Source: Erigeron canadensis (Eukaryota; Streptophyta; Magnoliopsida; Asterales; Asteraceae). From it: a DNA stretch of 64,000 nt. The notes beneath the pieces were generated by a model, which was not told the DNA's origin, did not search any database, and saw nothing but the letters and a program-made list of their open reading frames with translations. The stretch covers positions 27,041,516 through 27,105,515 of the forward strand of contig NC_057766.1 of NCBI RefSeq assembly GCF_010389155.1. Reading direction: 5' to 3'. Position numbers and translations under genes: made by a program. Position 1 is the first letter of the stretch. Each line of letters begins with the position of its first letter. Shown piece by piece: positions 45,328 through 58,300 of the stretch.

Positions 45328-47967
45328 TGTATCTAAACAAATTAAGTATAGTTTCGGGGACAATGTTTAACATTTCTCTTTATTATATTAACTGCTTTGT
45401 TGTTTTTTTTTTTTAAATAAAAACTGCAACGTAAGATAATATTTTTTTTTGAATAGCATAATTATAAATATATATATATATATATAGGGGTTGGGTATTG
45501 TAAAACAAGTATTAAAGTAAAACAAATAGGATAAGATCTTAACCCTTAGATCATGGTTAAATTGATGCACGAAGATTCATGAAACAATTGATGTACTATG
45601 ATTTATTTGATGCACGGTGATTATCACTATAGAAAAATCTATTGTTTTATTTGTTTTACATTAATACTTGTTTTATTTTACCTAAAACCTATATATATAT
45701 AAAGGACAAAGTTTAAGATGAGCTAGCCTAAATGAATGATATGATAAATGGGATTAGGGAGTTTCACAATTTATTTATTTTTTATTATCATTTTATTTGA
45801 CTCGCCATTTTATAGATGACATGAATTTAGCTTCAAATTCATATATTTGCTCACTTTGTGATTGGGTTTCACGGTTGATACTATAGGTCTCATTAAACAT
45901 GTTTCATGTATCCTATGAATAATTTGTTTTTTAGTATATTTTTTAGGCGATGACGATTTGATTAGTTTTTAGATTAATTATTTCAAACGAAATCATATTA
46001 TTAACTCCATAAGAAAAACATATATATAAATATTCATTAAGAGACAACATAAATAATGCTCCTCAAAGTATAGTTAAACATAAACATATATTTATTTATT
46101 TAGTTAAATTAAAAAATATGTTTAGCCATATAGGTATAGTAATAATAGTGGGAAGTGGGTCCGGATCCGGAACCCACGATTGCGTACATACATGGCCCAA
46201 AACCACTTTCTCGGACTCAATCCCACCCGACCAAATCGTATTTTACTCGTTATGCCCCATTTCACCTTTTTTTCTCGACCTTATAAACCGGCACGTGATA
46301 TTACACGTGCATTAGTGATTTCTCAAGCTATAGCTATAGCTGTGATTGTGATGATCAAAGTTAAACATATATGCATGCTTATTTGCATTAGGTTATTAAA
46401 CTTTGTTGTTATTTTCCGCATTTATTATAAACACTCTCATTATACTTATATATACTTTTTATTTTTATTATTATATATATTTTTATCTTATACTACATAT
46501 ACATTCGTTTGCATACCAAAAGAATATAAGCAATTTTATAAGAAGTTCAATTCTAGATATCTGTTTATGCACAAACTAAACAGGTCGAATACTAATAAGA
46601 TCAAAACTATCCATATATATATAAAATATAACGAATAAAACGTCTTGATGCAAGACTTGTTCGTTCATTCATATATCTAAATCAGAGACTTATCAGTTCT
46701 GAATAACTTTCATAAAAAACCTAATTCTTACTATAAACATTAATCAGTTAATACTTAATACACTATCATGAAGGTAGTATGATCTCAGAATACATGCATG
46801 TGTATAAAATGTATGTTACGTGTATATAGAAAGAAATTGTTATTGAAATAATAGGTAATGATTGATTCATTTAAGCAAATATTTAAACACAAAGGGAAGA
46901 TATATAGATTTTGTCAGGTGGATGCATCCCCTTTTCCTTGTCATTCTTCTTATCTTCGGCTTATTATAAAAGCTGTAATGTGATATTTCTTTTTTTTATA
47001 AGTATTGTATTTGATGGTATTAAAAAAACATAATTGTGATATGTGTGTGTTTAGATTTGATAATTGTAGAACAAAAGGGGCTTTTGACCTTTGACTGTAT
47101 ACCACGTGCGTGGTATCTTTTGACTCGATGATCTTGGGCTGGCCGCACGTGCATACCCTTCATCTATTGGCTCAAATTAACTATTTTTCTCGTATTCTAT
47201 CTTTTATTTTACTCCACCTTATACAACTCTCATTTCACACATGACCCTTCTTCTAGAAAATTTATGTTTTACTTGCTTACATTAGCTTGCCTGTTGGGCT
47301 GCCTATGTGAAATACTAAAATTAACTCACTTGATAAAGGCTTTTATCTCTTAGGTCAAATTAAAAAATTCAATTTCTAACGTGTAATGATTTAGGATTAA
47401 AGTAGATTTAATGTTATAAAAGAAAATTTTTACCTATTGGGCTAATTTTTTTGGAGTTGATGAAAATCTTGAACTCAAGAATTCATTTAGCTAGGCAAGT
47501 ATATGGTTCATTTAACGTTCTAAGGCCTCTTTGAACTTTGATCCACCATTCTTTTTCACCCTTTGGGCTTCAAATGTAAAATACTGAAAAGCCCAACATT
47601 TTTATTTGGCCCAAATAAAAATATGATTGTCAAGCAGATGTTCCGTGTTCGCCACCAAAACCAAAAAGAGTCGAACGCTCGAATTGGTATATGCCTCCCT
47701 ACCAAGTACAGTTCTTGACTTCTTGAGATTATATACATTTTTTTGTTTTGATATGTGGTTAAGGTTGACCAATGGACCAATGGTCATATTTTGATGCATC
47801 CAAATCATGAGAATGCCCACACCCCAACTCTTTAAATTTAAAATGATAACTAGAAGTTAGAAATAGCTACTATATTACGAATAATTATGAAAAAAAGAGT
47901 TAAGTTCTAAATGCAAAATACAAAAGAAAAAAAATAAAAATAAAAAAGAGAGAGAGAAAGAAAAGGT
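45328..47967. other. Gene-free stretch with G-box/W-box clusters
   Basis: Only short or unrecognised frames (for example 46180-46638). Two points stand out: a pair of CACGTG boxes near 46292-46312, and the cluster at 47080-47157. A (GA)n tract lies at 47946-47958. Confidence 0.5.
47080..47157. promoter_or_regulatory. Cluster of W-box- and G-box-like sites
   Basis: Within ~80 bp lie TTTGACCTTTGACT (two TTGAC cores), the 16-bp palindrome TACCACGTGCGTGGTA (47100-47115), another TTGACTC and GCACGTGC. WRKY factors bind TTGAC and bZIP/bHLH factors bind CACGTG. No gene was seen within 4 kb, so an enhancer role or an unseen transcript is speculative. Confidence 0.3.
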
Positions 47968-47983
47968 AAGCAGACTGATAACC

Positions 47984-48309
47984 GTACTTCCTAGTTAGCT
48001 CAAGTGGTTGAGCACCTGCCTAGCAGGTCTTGGGTTCAAGACTTGGGAAGCAAATAAAAAGTCTTTCTATGAAGGCTTGACTTGGGTATACCCAGGTTCA
48101 AGTCTGAGAAGGCAGGGTTTACCCCTATTGATCGTTGTGCCTTCAGGAAGGATTAGTATGGGGTTTTTCCCCATCTGGTATTTGAAATAGGCATTTCTAC
48201 TTCGAGGGAGCTCTCTAACGCGGACCCGGTTAAGACAATGTATGTTAGACCTCCCGCTGTCGAATTACAACACGAAGTTCTTAAGCGATATTCACCTTTA
48301 AAAAAAAAA
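47984..48309 (+). mobile_element. tRNA-derived SINE with perfect 16-bp target duplication
   Basis: The ~326-bp unit starts GTACTTCCTAGTTAGCTCAAG and ends in poly-A. AAGCAGACTGATAACC flanks it on both sides (47968-47983 and 48310-48325). The head carries A-box-like TAGCTCAAGTGG and B-box-like GGGTTCAAGAC at tRNA spacing. It is non-coding and needs LINE enzymes in trans. The perfect duplication suggests a recent insertion. Confidence 0.9.
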
Positions 48310-48534
48310 AAGCAGACTGATAACCAACCATCATGTAGATACATATAAAGGTGGCCATCAAGTAAGAAATAGAAAACTAAAACTCAAAATGAAATAAAAT
48401 CCCCAAAATATACAGGTTGATATGCTGCATCCTGATCCCCGATTCAATGGACAATAATTCCACACACAACATTAAATTTAAAATTAATATACAAGAATAT
48501 AATATAATATAACATAATATGAGCATTATTGTAA

Positions 48535-48730
48535 AACTCACCGAGTGGAGCCGAGTACTCTCCGAGTACTCGCTACAAGGTAGGATGTCGGGTAGGCCGA
48601 TTACCCCGAGTACTCCCCGACTTGGCCACTTTGACCCCGAGTACTTACCGCATACATCCGAGTACTCCCAACTCGCTTGTCAACCGACCTGGGAACGATT
48701 AGCGACTTCTGCAACCTTGAATATGAGGTA
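48535..48730. repeat. CCGAGTACTC-rich repeat
   Basis: The palindromic-type phrase GAGTACTC recurs about five times in under 130 bp (48554-48668), together with CCGAC/TCGGG phrases. The open frame here is a side effect. Probably an internal piece of a MITE; ends not found. Confidence 0.5.
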
Positions 48731-51585
48731 TTGTTAATTACGTTTGCAACCTTTTTTTTCCCCCTTTTGTATAGTATTATACTGTTATATCATGTCTAAG
48801 TTATAAATAAGCTAGTACTCTTTTTAAGTTTGTATCATCACATAGAGAGTACGTATTACAGTATTAGTTATTGAATTGCAAATCTATCTATCCTTAACGG
48901 GCCATTGGGCCATATATGTTTAGTTTGTTTTTTTTTTTTAATTTTATTTATTTTTTAAAGTCTTTTACAAATTGAATGAGAATCTTTTTCTTTTCAAAAG
49001 AAAATTTTCTTTCAAAGAAAAAAAAGAGCTCTTTACCAAGCACGCGAAAGTACAAGAATTAATTATATTTGGTGGTATAAATAATTTTGGAGCTACTCTA
49101 TTGTCACATATCATTTGTCTTGTGACACGTCTCTGATCTTTTTTACGAACATACAAAATATACTATTTTTGTTTATCCTGAGAAGTTTATATAATAGGAT
49201 TGGAACTCGGTTTTCTCTTACTATTAACTATTAAGCCGCACTAAAATGTTAAAAGGCCTAACTATTAAGCCGCACTAAAATGTTAAAAAGCCGCATTAAA
49301 AATGGTTAGAATTATAGCTACAACCTACAATAGTAATATAGTATCAAATATTCCGCTTATAAATTGAAAAGAGTATTTACATTTTTCTTAGAAAATGTAA
49401 TTTTCAAGTTCGAGAGAAATATTTGTTACATCACTACACCTTGTGTATACCTTTAAGGCATATTAGACGACCTTTCTATAAATAAACTCTAGTTTTAATA
49501 AATCTATCTGCCTAACAAAATGTAAGAAATTATGTTCGAATGTTACATTATATGTAACCAACTTCAGTCGTGTTCGTTATAAATATGTAATTTGTTCTAT
49601 TGTCTAATTTGTGTAATATTTTAGTACTTTACTAGTTTGATAGTTAGTCCGGTGTCCATGATATAAGAAGTTATACACAATATAAATTCGTATATAATTA
49701 CTTACATTCCGATTCAGTAATCCTTTTAATAAAACGGGAAAAGGAATATGGGTTTATTAGGCACCCAAATTGGATAAAAAAAGCCTCTCAAATACCAAAT
49801 TTTAATATATAAAAAACATGAGGACTCAATCATTTATTTTATATTTAAAAAAATTAACATATAAACGATTTTTCACTTAAATTAGATGACTAACATCATC
49901 ATACTCATTTTTCCCAAAAGGTAATATAGCCATTTGGAGCTTCCAAATGTATATCTCATCTTGTTTATCAAATCTTTTTGTAACTAGGCAACACTATGTT
50001 TGATTGTCGAGTAGCTACACTCCAATAAAAGATAGATTCTTGTGTTCCCAAACCCGCGTGATTGTGTCATTCTCATTTAAATTGGTAAAATATAATTATC
50101 ATGTCAACATCAATGTTCACAAGTATGTACCAAACTTGTTCAAAAAAATTTTTAACAAAAAACTTCAAATCAAATCAAATCATTAGACATTATAATACAC
50201 TACTTAGTAAAAGGTAAGGCAAGCTTTGTATTCAACCTTTGAAAAGGTTTATGCAATTCCATCACGCCAACATTTGAAATTAACTTGAAGGTACTAAACA
50301 CTTTTTGACAACACATATTGTTCAATAAAGAAAACTTGTTCCATGTCACACTCCATAATTAATGATTTGAACACACACACATATATACTTTTTTTTTAAT
50401 TTTTTTTATGATGAATGAAAACTTTTATAAAGGGCTCGTTTCTTTTTTTAGTTATTAAATACTGAGTGTATTGAGTGACTGAATGCATTAAGAATGTCTG
50501 TGTGTATTAAATAAAATATAGGTAATTAACGGTTATTTTTGTGTATTAAGTCAAAAAAGAAACATAAAATTTAACTGAATGATTAAGTTCTTAACTATTA
50601 AGTTTATTGAGTAAAAAAGAAACAAGACCATAATGAAGTACAATAAAAACAAGAAGAAAATCAAAAACTAAATAGTACTAGTTTGGATTAATTTGGAAAG
50701 ATATGAATTGATAAAAACGTGGTTATAAGCCGATAATCATGGGAATTATTATGCTAAAACGTGGGGCATATAATTTGATTTAAAAACAAAAAAACTTAAA
50801 GGCATCACTTTGCGGTTCTCCTAAACAACTTTTAGGGCATGTTTTGATTTAAGGTTTGATAACCATGAAATGAGGATAAACATGATAGAATCTGATTGGT
50901 TTGAAAGCATGTGTTTCAAACTTATAAATAGATCTCTTACCCGAAGTCACTGCTCACATAGCATAAAATGGTTAGGTGAATACCTAGTTAGGTCTCAAGT
51001 TTGGACCTCCTTTTATAAACGTACATTTTAAAGAGTTTGGAAAATGGTTACATAAATACATAATTACATAGTTATGTATATCTGAGTAAAAAACACCGTT
51101 AAACTTTAATTATTAGTTAAAAAATGTAAAAGAAAATCTTTTTAAAATAGTTTATATTTTTTAACTTCTGATAATAAAAAGATTAATCTACAATGTTTAT
51201 TCAGCCCCAAAATATCTTCTTAGAACAAACATTTGAAACTTGATGTACGGGGAGACGAAACTTCTTGTCGTTTGGTGCACCAATATGTCACACAGTCACT
51301 CACACACACACATATATATATACAGTACCACATTTGACTTTTTCTAAAGAGAAATTATCTTTATTTTCAAAGACGATGAGTACAACAAATTTCAACCTTT
51401 CACCAATGAAAGCAACAAGTATATACCTTGATAGGATTCTGGCCTGCATATTCTTGGATTTATTTAATCAAACTTTAAAACACCCTTTTCTCATAATTCA
51501 AACCCCATCAAGAAAGTCTTCATCTTGACATGATATTTACATATTTTGATCAAATTTAGTGCAAAGTAAACATCACATAAAGAAG
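48731..51585. other. Intergenic stretch upstream of the U-box gene
   Basis: Contains a tandem ~38-bp duplication (ACTATTAAGCCGCACTAAAA, 49224-49296), the MITE at 50432-50629 and AT-rich DNA. The last few hundred bases should hold the promoter and 5' UTR of the U-box gene. Confidence 0.5.
50432..50629. repeat. MITE (GGGCTCGTTTC ends)
   Basis: GGGCTCGTTTCTTTTTT at the left mirrors AAAAAAGAAACAAGACC at the right; ATTAAGT/ACTTAAT phrases also fold back. About 198 bp, non-coding. Confidence 0.5.
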
Positions 51586-54500
51586 ATGGAGAAAATATAC
51601 GTAGCAGTTGGAAATGATGTACAAGAAGGCCTTGCAACGCTTGAATGGACACTTAGAAAATGGTCTTCTCATCAAATTTCAATTGTTATCCTTCATGCAG
51701 ATATAAATAGAGACTATGTTTACACTTATTGTAAGTTCTTTTTATTACAAAATTCGTTTAATTAAAGTTCGATACATAATATAAATAGAGACTAATATGG
51801 TTTGTTGATTAAAGATGGAAAGCTTCCTGCAAGTTATGTCAATGATGAGAGTGTTAACTCTCTTTATAGATATGAGCAAGGGAAACTCAACAAGATTCTA
51901 GATCAATACATAGCCTTTTGTGGCAAGGTCTTGTTTTCTTAAACGATATGTTTTTATTTTTATTAACTAGAAATGTTCTTATAAATAAAGTGTTAAATGT
52001 TGTTCACAGGTGAAAACAGAAACTCTAAATATTGAAAAATATGATGAACCGATACACAAGAGAATTCTGCAATTGATAAGAGGTCTTCGAATACAAAAAC
52101 TAGTGATCGGAATTTCATTCTTGAAATCATCATTGTATGGTGACTTAAACCTTTGACTTGTGTTATATTACAAAGAAAAACATGTAGTTGTAACAATGTA
52201 CTTTGCTATGTTGTTTCTTTTGGAAGGAAATATGGAAGTCTAATGAAGCATATTCAACGAAAGAAGCCAGATTTCTGTGAAATCTTTTTGACAAGTGGAG
52301 GGAAATTGTTCTTCTTGAAAGAGGAAAACAATGAGGGGTTCATAGAAGATGATCAAGGTGAAATGGTGGCAAAATTAAACAAAAAGAAGGGTAGTTTTCG
52401 ACATTGGATTGTCAAAATGTTTCCAGAAAATCCAAAAAGTCCTCTTAGTTCGCCTTCTTCTTCAACAAGCACAAATTCGCCTCTGCTTTGGGAGAACTGC
52501 GCGGAAGAGATTGAAACGTACTTCAATCAGTTGATGGATTCAAATGCAGATGAAGAAGAACTAGAACCTATGCAAGTTTCAACAGAACCAGACATTCCTA
52601 TACATTTGGTAATTTTTCGTTGTTTAATAGCAATATTGTTGCATTTGCTGATGACATATAAAAACACCCTTTTACTTGATGTACTAGGATCCAGTTCAGA
52701 AAACTGAATTCTTGAGAATCAAAATAGGTGAAGCAAGAGACAGTATTCATTTGAAGAGAAGTGAAGCTAAAGAAAGTGCCACAAAATATTCGAAAGCAGA
52801 GTGGGCAATTAATCTGTGTAATTCAAGGGTATTTCATCAATCTCATCGTTGATTCTGTGTCGGTTAGAATTTCTTTTCTTTTGCTCTGTCAGTGAAAATA
52901 ATGTATGTATCGTTGATTTTTGGGTACATAGGCTGCTGATGTTGAAGCTCGATTGAATGAAGAAATCCTGAAACGAGGGGATTTAGAGAAGGATCTTGAC
53001 TGCTTAACAGAAAAGCTTACTGAAAATAGAACTATACTTGAGCAGAATACAAACAAGCTCAGTTCAACTCTTGAAATCCAGAAGGAACTATCGAAAAAAC
53101 TTAAATCGTCCACATTGGCAAAATCACGATCTGAAGAACAATTAAGCAAGATAATACGCAAAAGAGGTGGCATGATTCAAGAGATTGAGAAATTAAGGAA
53201 ACAAAAAGATGTTATGCAGCGGAGAATAGAGTTCTGCAGAGATAAAGATGCTATCGAAATGGTCACAAGATTGAATGATTTAGACTTCTCTTATAAAGAA
53301 TATACTGCTCAGGAGATTAGAACAGGCACCGAAAACTTCTCAGAGAACTTTAGAATAAAATGTTTGGGTGATATCACAAACGTGTACAGTGCTCGAATCA
53401 ACCATACCACAGTTGCTGTCAAGTTGTATGATTTTAACAAACGAGTCTCGGAAGAGGAATTTGACAGTAAGGTAAACAATTTTCCAAAACCAAACTATGA
53501 ATAATCACTGCATGTAAAATCAAACATAAGGATTCAATTCCAACTATTTTCAAGTCATTTATTTTGGATTATTGAGTAAAAAATAGGACACAAAATAAAA
53601 GAAAAAAAAAAAAACTGGCTCATCAAATCTCCAAGAATCGATTTTATTCAGAGATTTGAATTAATTTTATTGGTTTTGTTAACCTTGCCCTTTTCAACTT
53701 ATAATAAGATTTAGCACTTTCAACCCACACTGGTTTCGACCCACTAAGCCTTCCTGAACCGCCCAATTTGCCACCACTAATAAAAGGTTTTCCATCTGCA
53801 GGTGAAGGTTTTATGTAGCTTAAAACATCCACATTTGGTGGCCATGCTCGGGGTCTGCAAAGAGCTAAAATGTGTAGTCTTTGAGTATATGCACCGTCAC
53901 TGCTTAAGAAATGTGTTTTTCTCAAGTAGTAGGAAAATTCAAGACATAAACTGGCATGTAAGAGTCTGTATTGCAACCGAAGTTTGTTCAGGCCTAACCT
54001 TTCTCCATCTAACCAAGCCCAGACCCGTGGTTCATGGCAACTTGAGCCTAGCCAACGTCCTTTTGGACCGTAATAATGTTGCAAAATTACACGGGTTTAG
54101 GCTAGACTTTTCACATGATGAATCTGATATTAGGTCTGATATTCAAGATTTTGGGCATTTGGTGTTACAGCTTCTGTCTGGGAGAAATTGCATTGATAAT
54201 CTAGATGATGTTTTCGAACAGAGGGTTGAGGAATGGCCATTAGAAGTGGGTAGGGAGCTTGGTAGAATAGCAATGAAGTGTTTAGCTAAAAAGAGTGACG
54301 AAGGGGAGTATACGAGTATGACAATGGTGATGAAAGAGATTGAAGAGGTCAAAAAGAAGGCAGATGATTTAGCAGCAGGTGTTGGATGTTCAGGAAATGA
54401 GTTTGACATGGATTTGGACGATCAAACCAGCATACCATCCTTCTTCTTTTGCCCGATATTAAAGGTATGCATCCTGTCTAAGCATTAGTGAGGTATATCA

Positions 54501-55109
54501 CATGATAGGTAGTAGTGTAGTACTTGCATACGAGTCATATCTGGTGTTTGGATATGCATTTTAGTTTTCATCAACAGATTCCTCTGTTTTGAAACTGATT
54601 AACCAAATAATCAGTTTCATACTAATTGCAGTAAAACTGAATACATAATTTGAAAATCTTTTACTCCCATTTGACACAACTCGCTATCTCTATATGTCGG
54701 TACACAGCTAAACACAGGCAAATTGATCTTTAAAGATAAATGCAAAAACCACACCCGATAACCATTTATTGACAGACCTCTAGCAATGCTTTAGGCAATA
54801 CTAAATGGGGATGTGAACTCAGAACTTCTAGACTATAGTGAAATGGTTTCAAATTTTAACCACTGCATAGTAACTGCAGTTTTGTGCGTCTAACACGACT
54901 TGTGTTGTCTGCAGGATATAATGGAGAACCCACACATAGCTTCAGATGGGTTTTCATATGAGCTCAGTGCCATAAAGCAGTGGCTAGATATGGGGCATAA
55001 TACATCACCAATGACGAATTTAGAATTAGAACACCGACTTACTCCTAATCACATCCTGCGTTCCGTGATTCAAGATTGGCACAACAAAAGATCCATTCCT
55101 CTGTCATAA
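51586..55109 (+). CDS. Plant U-box E3 ligase with USP-like and (pseudo)kinase domains
   Basis: Eight GT-AG exons join in frame to 767 aa: 51586-51730, 51815-51927, 52010-52134, 52227-52608, 52688-52828, 52932-53471, 53802-54464, 54915-55109. Domains in order: USP-like N-terminus (1-150; KIYVAVGND, GKLPAS), coiled coil (about 303-375), kinase-like (about 395-675), U-box (about 692-760; CPILKDIMENPHIASDG, TNLELEHRLTPNHILRSVI). This is the PUB33/PUB35-like class, which attaches ubiquitin via an E2 bound by the U-box. The kinase lacks a Gly loop, HRD is HGN (560-562) and the DFG Asp is Gly (580), so it is probably inactive. VAVK is kept. It converges on the NAT gene, with 201 bp between stops. 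Confidence 0.9.
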
Positions 55110-55310
55110 ACCATGTGTAACTATACATTGTGTTCATTAATTGAATTGAAAAACAGATTAATGGAGATTTTTGATGTTCTATATATGAAGTAGCATGATA
55201 CACAATCAATCGTAATCACTTCTACTCAAGAATTAGCCTAAAACAGGTATGTATTACCTTTTGAATCAGCTGACCTTGGACTATTATGAATCAGCTGACC
55301 CTAAAACAGC

Positions 55311-58300
55311 TCATGCATTTAAGCACTTTGCCCACCTGAAAACTCGAGACACTTTAGTTGGTAATGAGTAATCATCAAGAGAAGATGGGTCTATGGACAA
55401 GTCCTCAGAAGTTGACCAACGGTATACACCACGTTCTTGTTGACTTCCAGGTACGGTGTTGTCTAGTACTATCGCCACCAAGAGTGTCACCACCATATTC
55501 ATCGATAGAAGGGCATTTACTATGAAATCAAACTGAAAGAAAAGCATCACAGATAGATGTTAGATCATCTACAGTAGTCAAAAGTCCACAAACCCAACTA
55601 ATGGCTACTTCTGTAATTACCTGCCTATTTCCAGACTGAATTGGCCCATCTGATGCAGCTGAGTAAGGAATGAAGTAAGCAGGCAGAATCAAGGCAGTTT
55701 CTGGTTGATACTGTTGAAAGTATGCGGGTAGAGACAAGCCCAAAAATAGCGATACACCAACTATCATCATGTTTCTGAAGCTTGCTGTGTGGGTATATCG
55801 TAATGTCGATAGTCCTAATGCCAGAATTAGGCCCCACACAAAGCACAATAATGAAGCAGCCAACGCTTGTGGTATAGAAGCAAGAATGGCACCCACTTTC
55901 CCTGATACAATTTACCATTAATAGATCAATACACCTTTATAAAAAAAGTAACAAAAATGTCACGGATGAACCATAGTCCTATCTCAAATTACCTATAAAA
56001 GAGAAGACAATTAATATAACTGCTCCAAGCTCAACAGCTCGTCTACTCGCTATCTTTGTGATGGCAATGGTGTGTGCATTTTCAGTTAAAGTTGTTGACC
56101 CGGCCCCTGAACCCCATATCCCAGCCAGTGCACTACAAAAACCTTCTAAACCAATTCCTCTACTCACAATGCCCCGTGTAGGGGGTCTTGCATTAATACA
56201 CATTGACGCAGAGTAATATGTTCCAACCTGTCAACATGTGAAATCACATAAGAATACTATTTAGTGTATCTACGTATATATAAAATTTTATGGTATCGGG
56301 ATACTCACGGAGTTAACTGATGCCACCAAAGACACAACAATCATGATCATGGAGGTTCTCAAATGGAAAATGGGGACACCCCATTGTAAAGGGTAAGGTA
56401 TTCGAACCCAATCAGCAGTTTCCCATGCATTGGATGCATCAGTTCTGCAATGCTTCATTGTATATGCATGTTTAATGCAAGAATCCATTAACATGTTGGA
56501 TACGGGTATGTCTGGGCTACATCCTTTGAAGTTGTATGCTCCGCCAGCTGTCAAGAAAAATGCATACACCCAGACGATTATAATGCTTAAAGGGACCTGT
56601 CACATTATTGCCATTGGTGTTACAGCTATGAAAGAAAAGAATAATCAAATAATTTATGATGCACGTATATGTCTATATCTGCTATAACTGTAAACTTACC
56701 GCATATATTTGAAATACCCGATTTCCAAGAATAGATACTCTACGAAGGTGCTGCACAAAAGATGCAAGGCTATGTTATATACTTATATGATATGAAAGTT
56801 CAACAGAAGTTATACACTAATAAGACATTCAAGCCCATGTACATACTAGTAAAGAAAGCAAGTGTATGAATCAAACTGAAAGTCCATTACTTGTGTTGCT
56901 CACCAGGGAAAAAATAAGCACCAATAATAGCTGAGGAAGACTGATTTCTACACAACTACCAGCTTGAGGGAAAGCATAGCTGAAAAACGCCAAGCCCACA
57001 GCGGCAACAGTAGGTGCAACTACAACTGGATTTATCAACCTGAAGAGAACTTGTATTATGACAAAGACATAAAATGATCATGATAATATGTACACACACA
57101 CGCATGCAATATATACCGTAGGAATAAAGACATCAAACCGCTGAACCCTAATATGCATTGAATGATCGAACTAACTATTATAGCCCCTTGTAGTTCCCTC
57201 ATTATGTGTCTAAATTTCTGCACGTAAGAATATGAATCAGTGATTATAAAAGGTTGTTTAATACGGAATAAAAATTACTAAAGAATTATGTGATGTAACT
57301 TAACAAACTTACATTTTCAGTAAGATTTCGGTACTCATGAGAATTAATGATAACTAAAGCCGGAGCCAAAAAGACAAATGAACTCCCTTGAACCAATGGT
57401 AGTCGTGTCCCAAAGTATGAATGCAATATTGTGGTTAAGCCCGAAACTAACATTATTGTGGAAATTACAGTAGCTGTGTCTTTCTGTTAACAAACGATTG
57501 AAACAAGTCATAAAACTGCTTTTTGATTACTGAGCTCAAAAATATATTGCTTAGAGGAATTATAGCTCACGTCGGTTCCACCCATAGCTGGGACAATTAT
57601 CAAAGGAACCAAAATCAATGAGCCGGCAAGCGAAAGGTAATGCTGCATACCGTAACACAGAAGCGGTACTGCATAATAAAATGTAACGGATATGAATTAG
57701 CAAAGGTATACAATCGATCATCATATTTGTTAAAGTATGAGTTTGAATAGGATAGTGGATCCCTACGGAATTATAACCCAACCCTTATTCCCATATTAGA
57801 AATTGGTAAATTCATATGGAATTTCAAATGATAAGTATATGATTAAGCATCATTCCACAATGTTTCAGGTACAACAGTTGCAAATACTTGTAGCTAGAGC
57901 TCCTATAGTGTAAAACTTTTATCTCTCATTCCTATCAGCTAAGATCAGAACAAAGCACGTGGCGTGTTACTGTTCTGTTTCTACTTCATATGTTCGCATT
58001 GTCCCCAAAAATATCAAAACATTTATTCACACAAGAACTTAGAAAGTCCTAAACAAGTAACATACATTCTTCACATAAATATTAGTGAACTAAACCATAC
58101 ACTATGTTAACCATTCAACATATTCAGTTAATCACTTCCCAAATTTTAGTCACTTAGTTATAAAGAATGCAAATCATAAGTCATTTATCATAAACAATAT
58201 AACCATAAGTCTAGAAACAGCATCATGAAGGTGGCCTAGTGCCCTAGTTGTTGGCAAGGTGATGTAACACACATACTGATTATTTGTTTCTATTTGGTTG

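Noticed and set aside
46180..46638. 152-aa frame with hydrophobic stretches
   Set aside because: AT-rich codons (Ile, Tyr, Phe) in intergenic DNA, no conserved motif and no exon partners.
47999..48050. tRNA gene
   Set aside because: A- and B-box-like sequences are there, but the unit continues for 326 bp to a poly-A tail with a target duplication, so it is a SINE.
53644..54084. 146-aa minus-strand frame
   Set aside because: Antisense to U-box gene exon 7; no motif.
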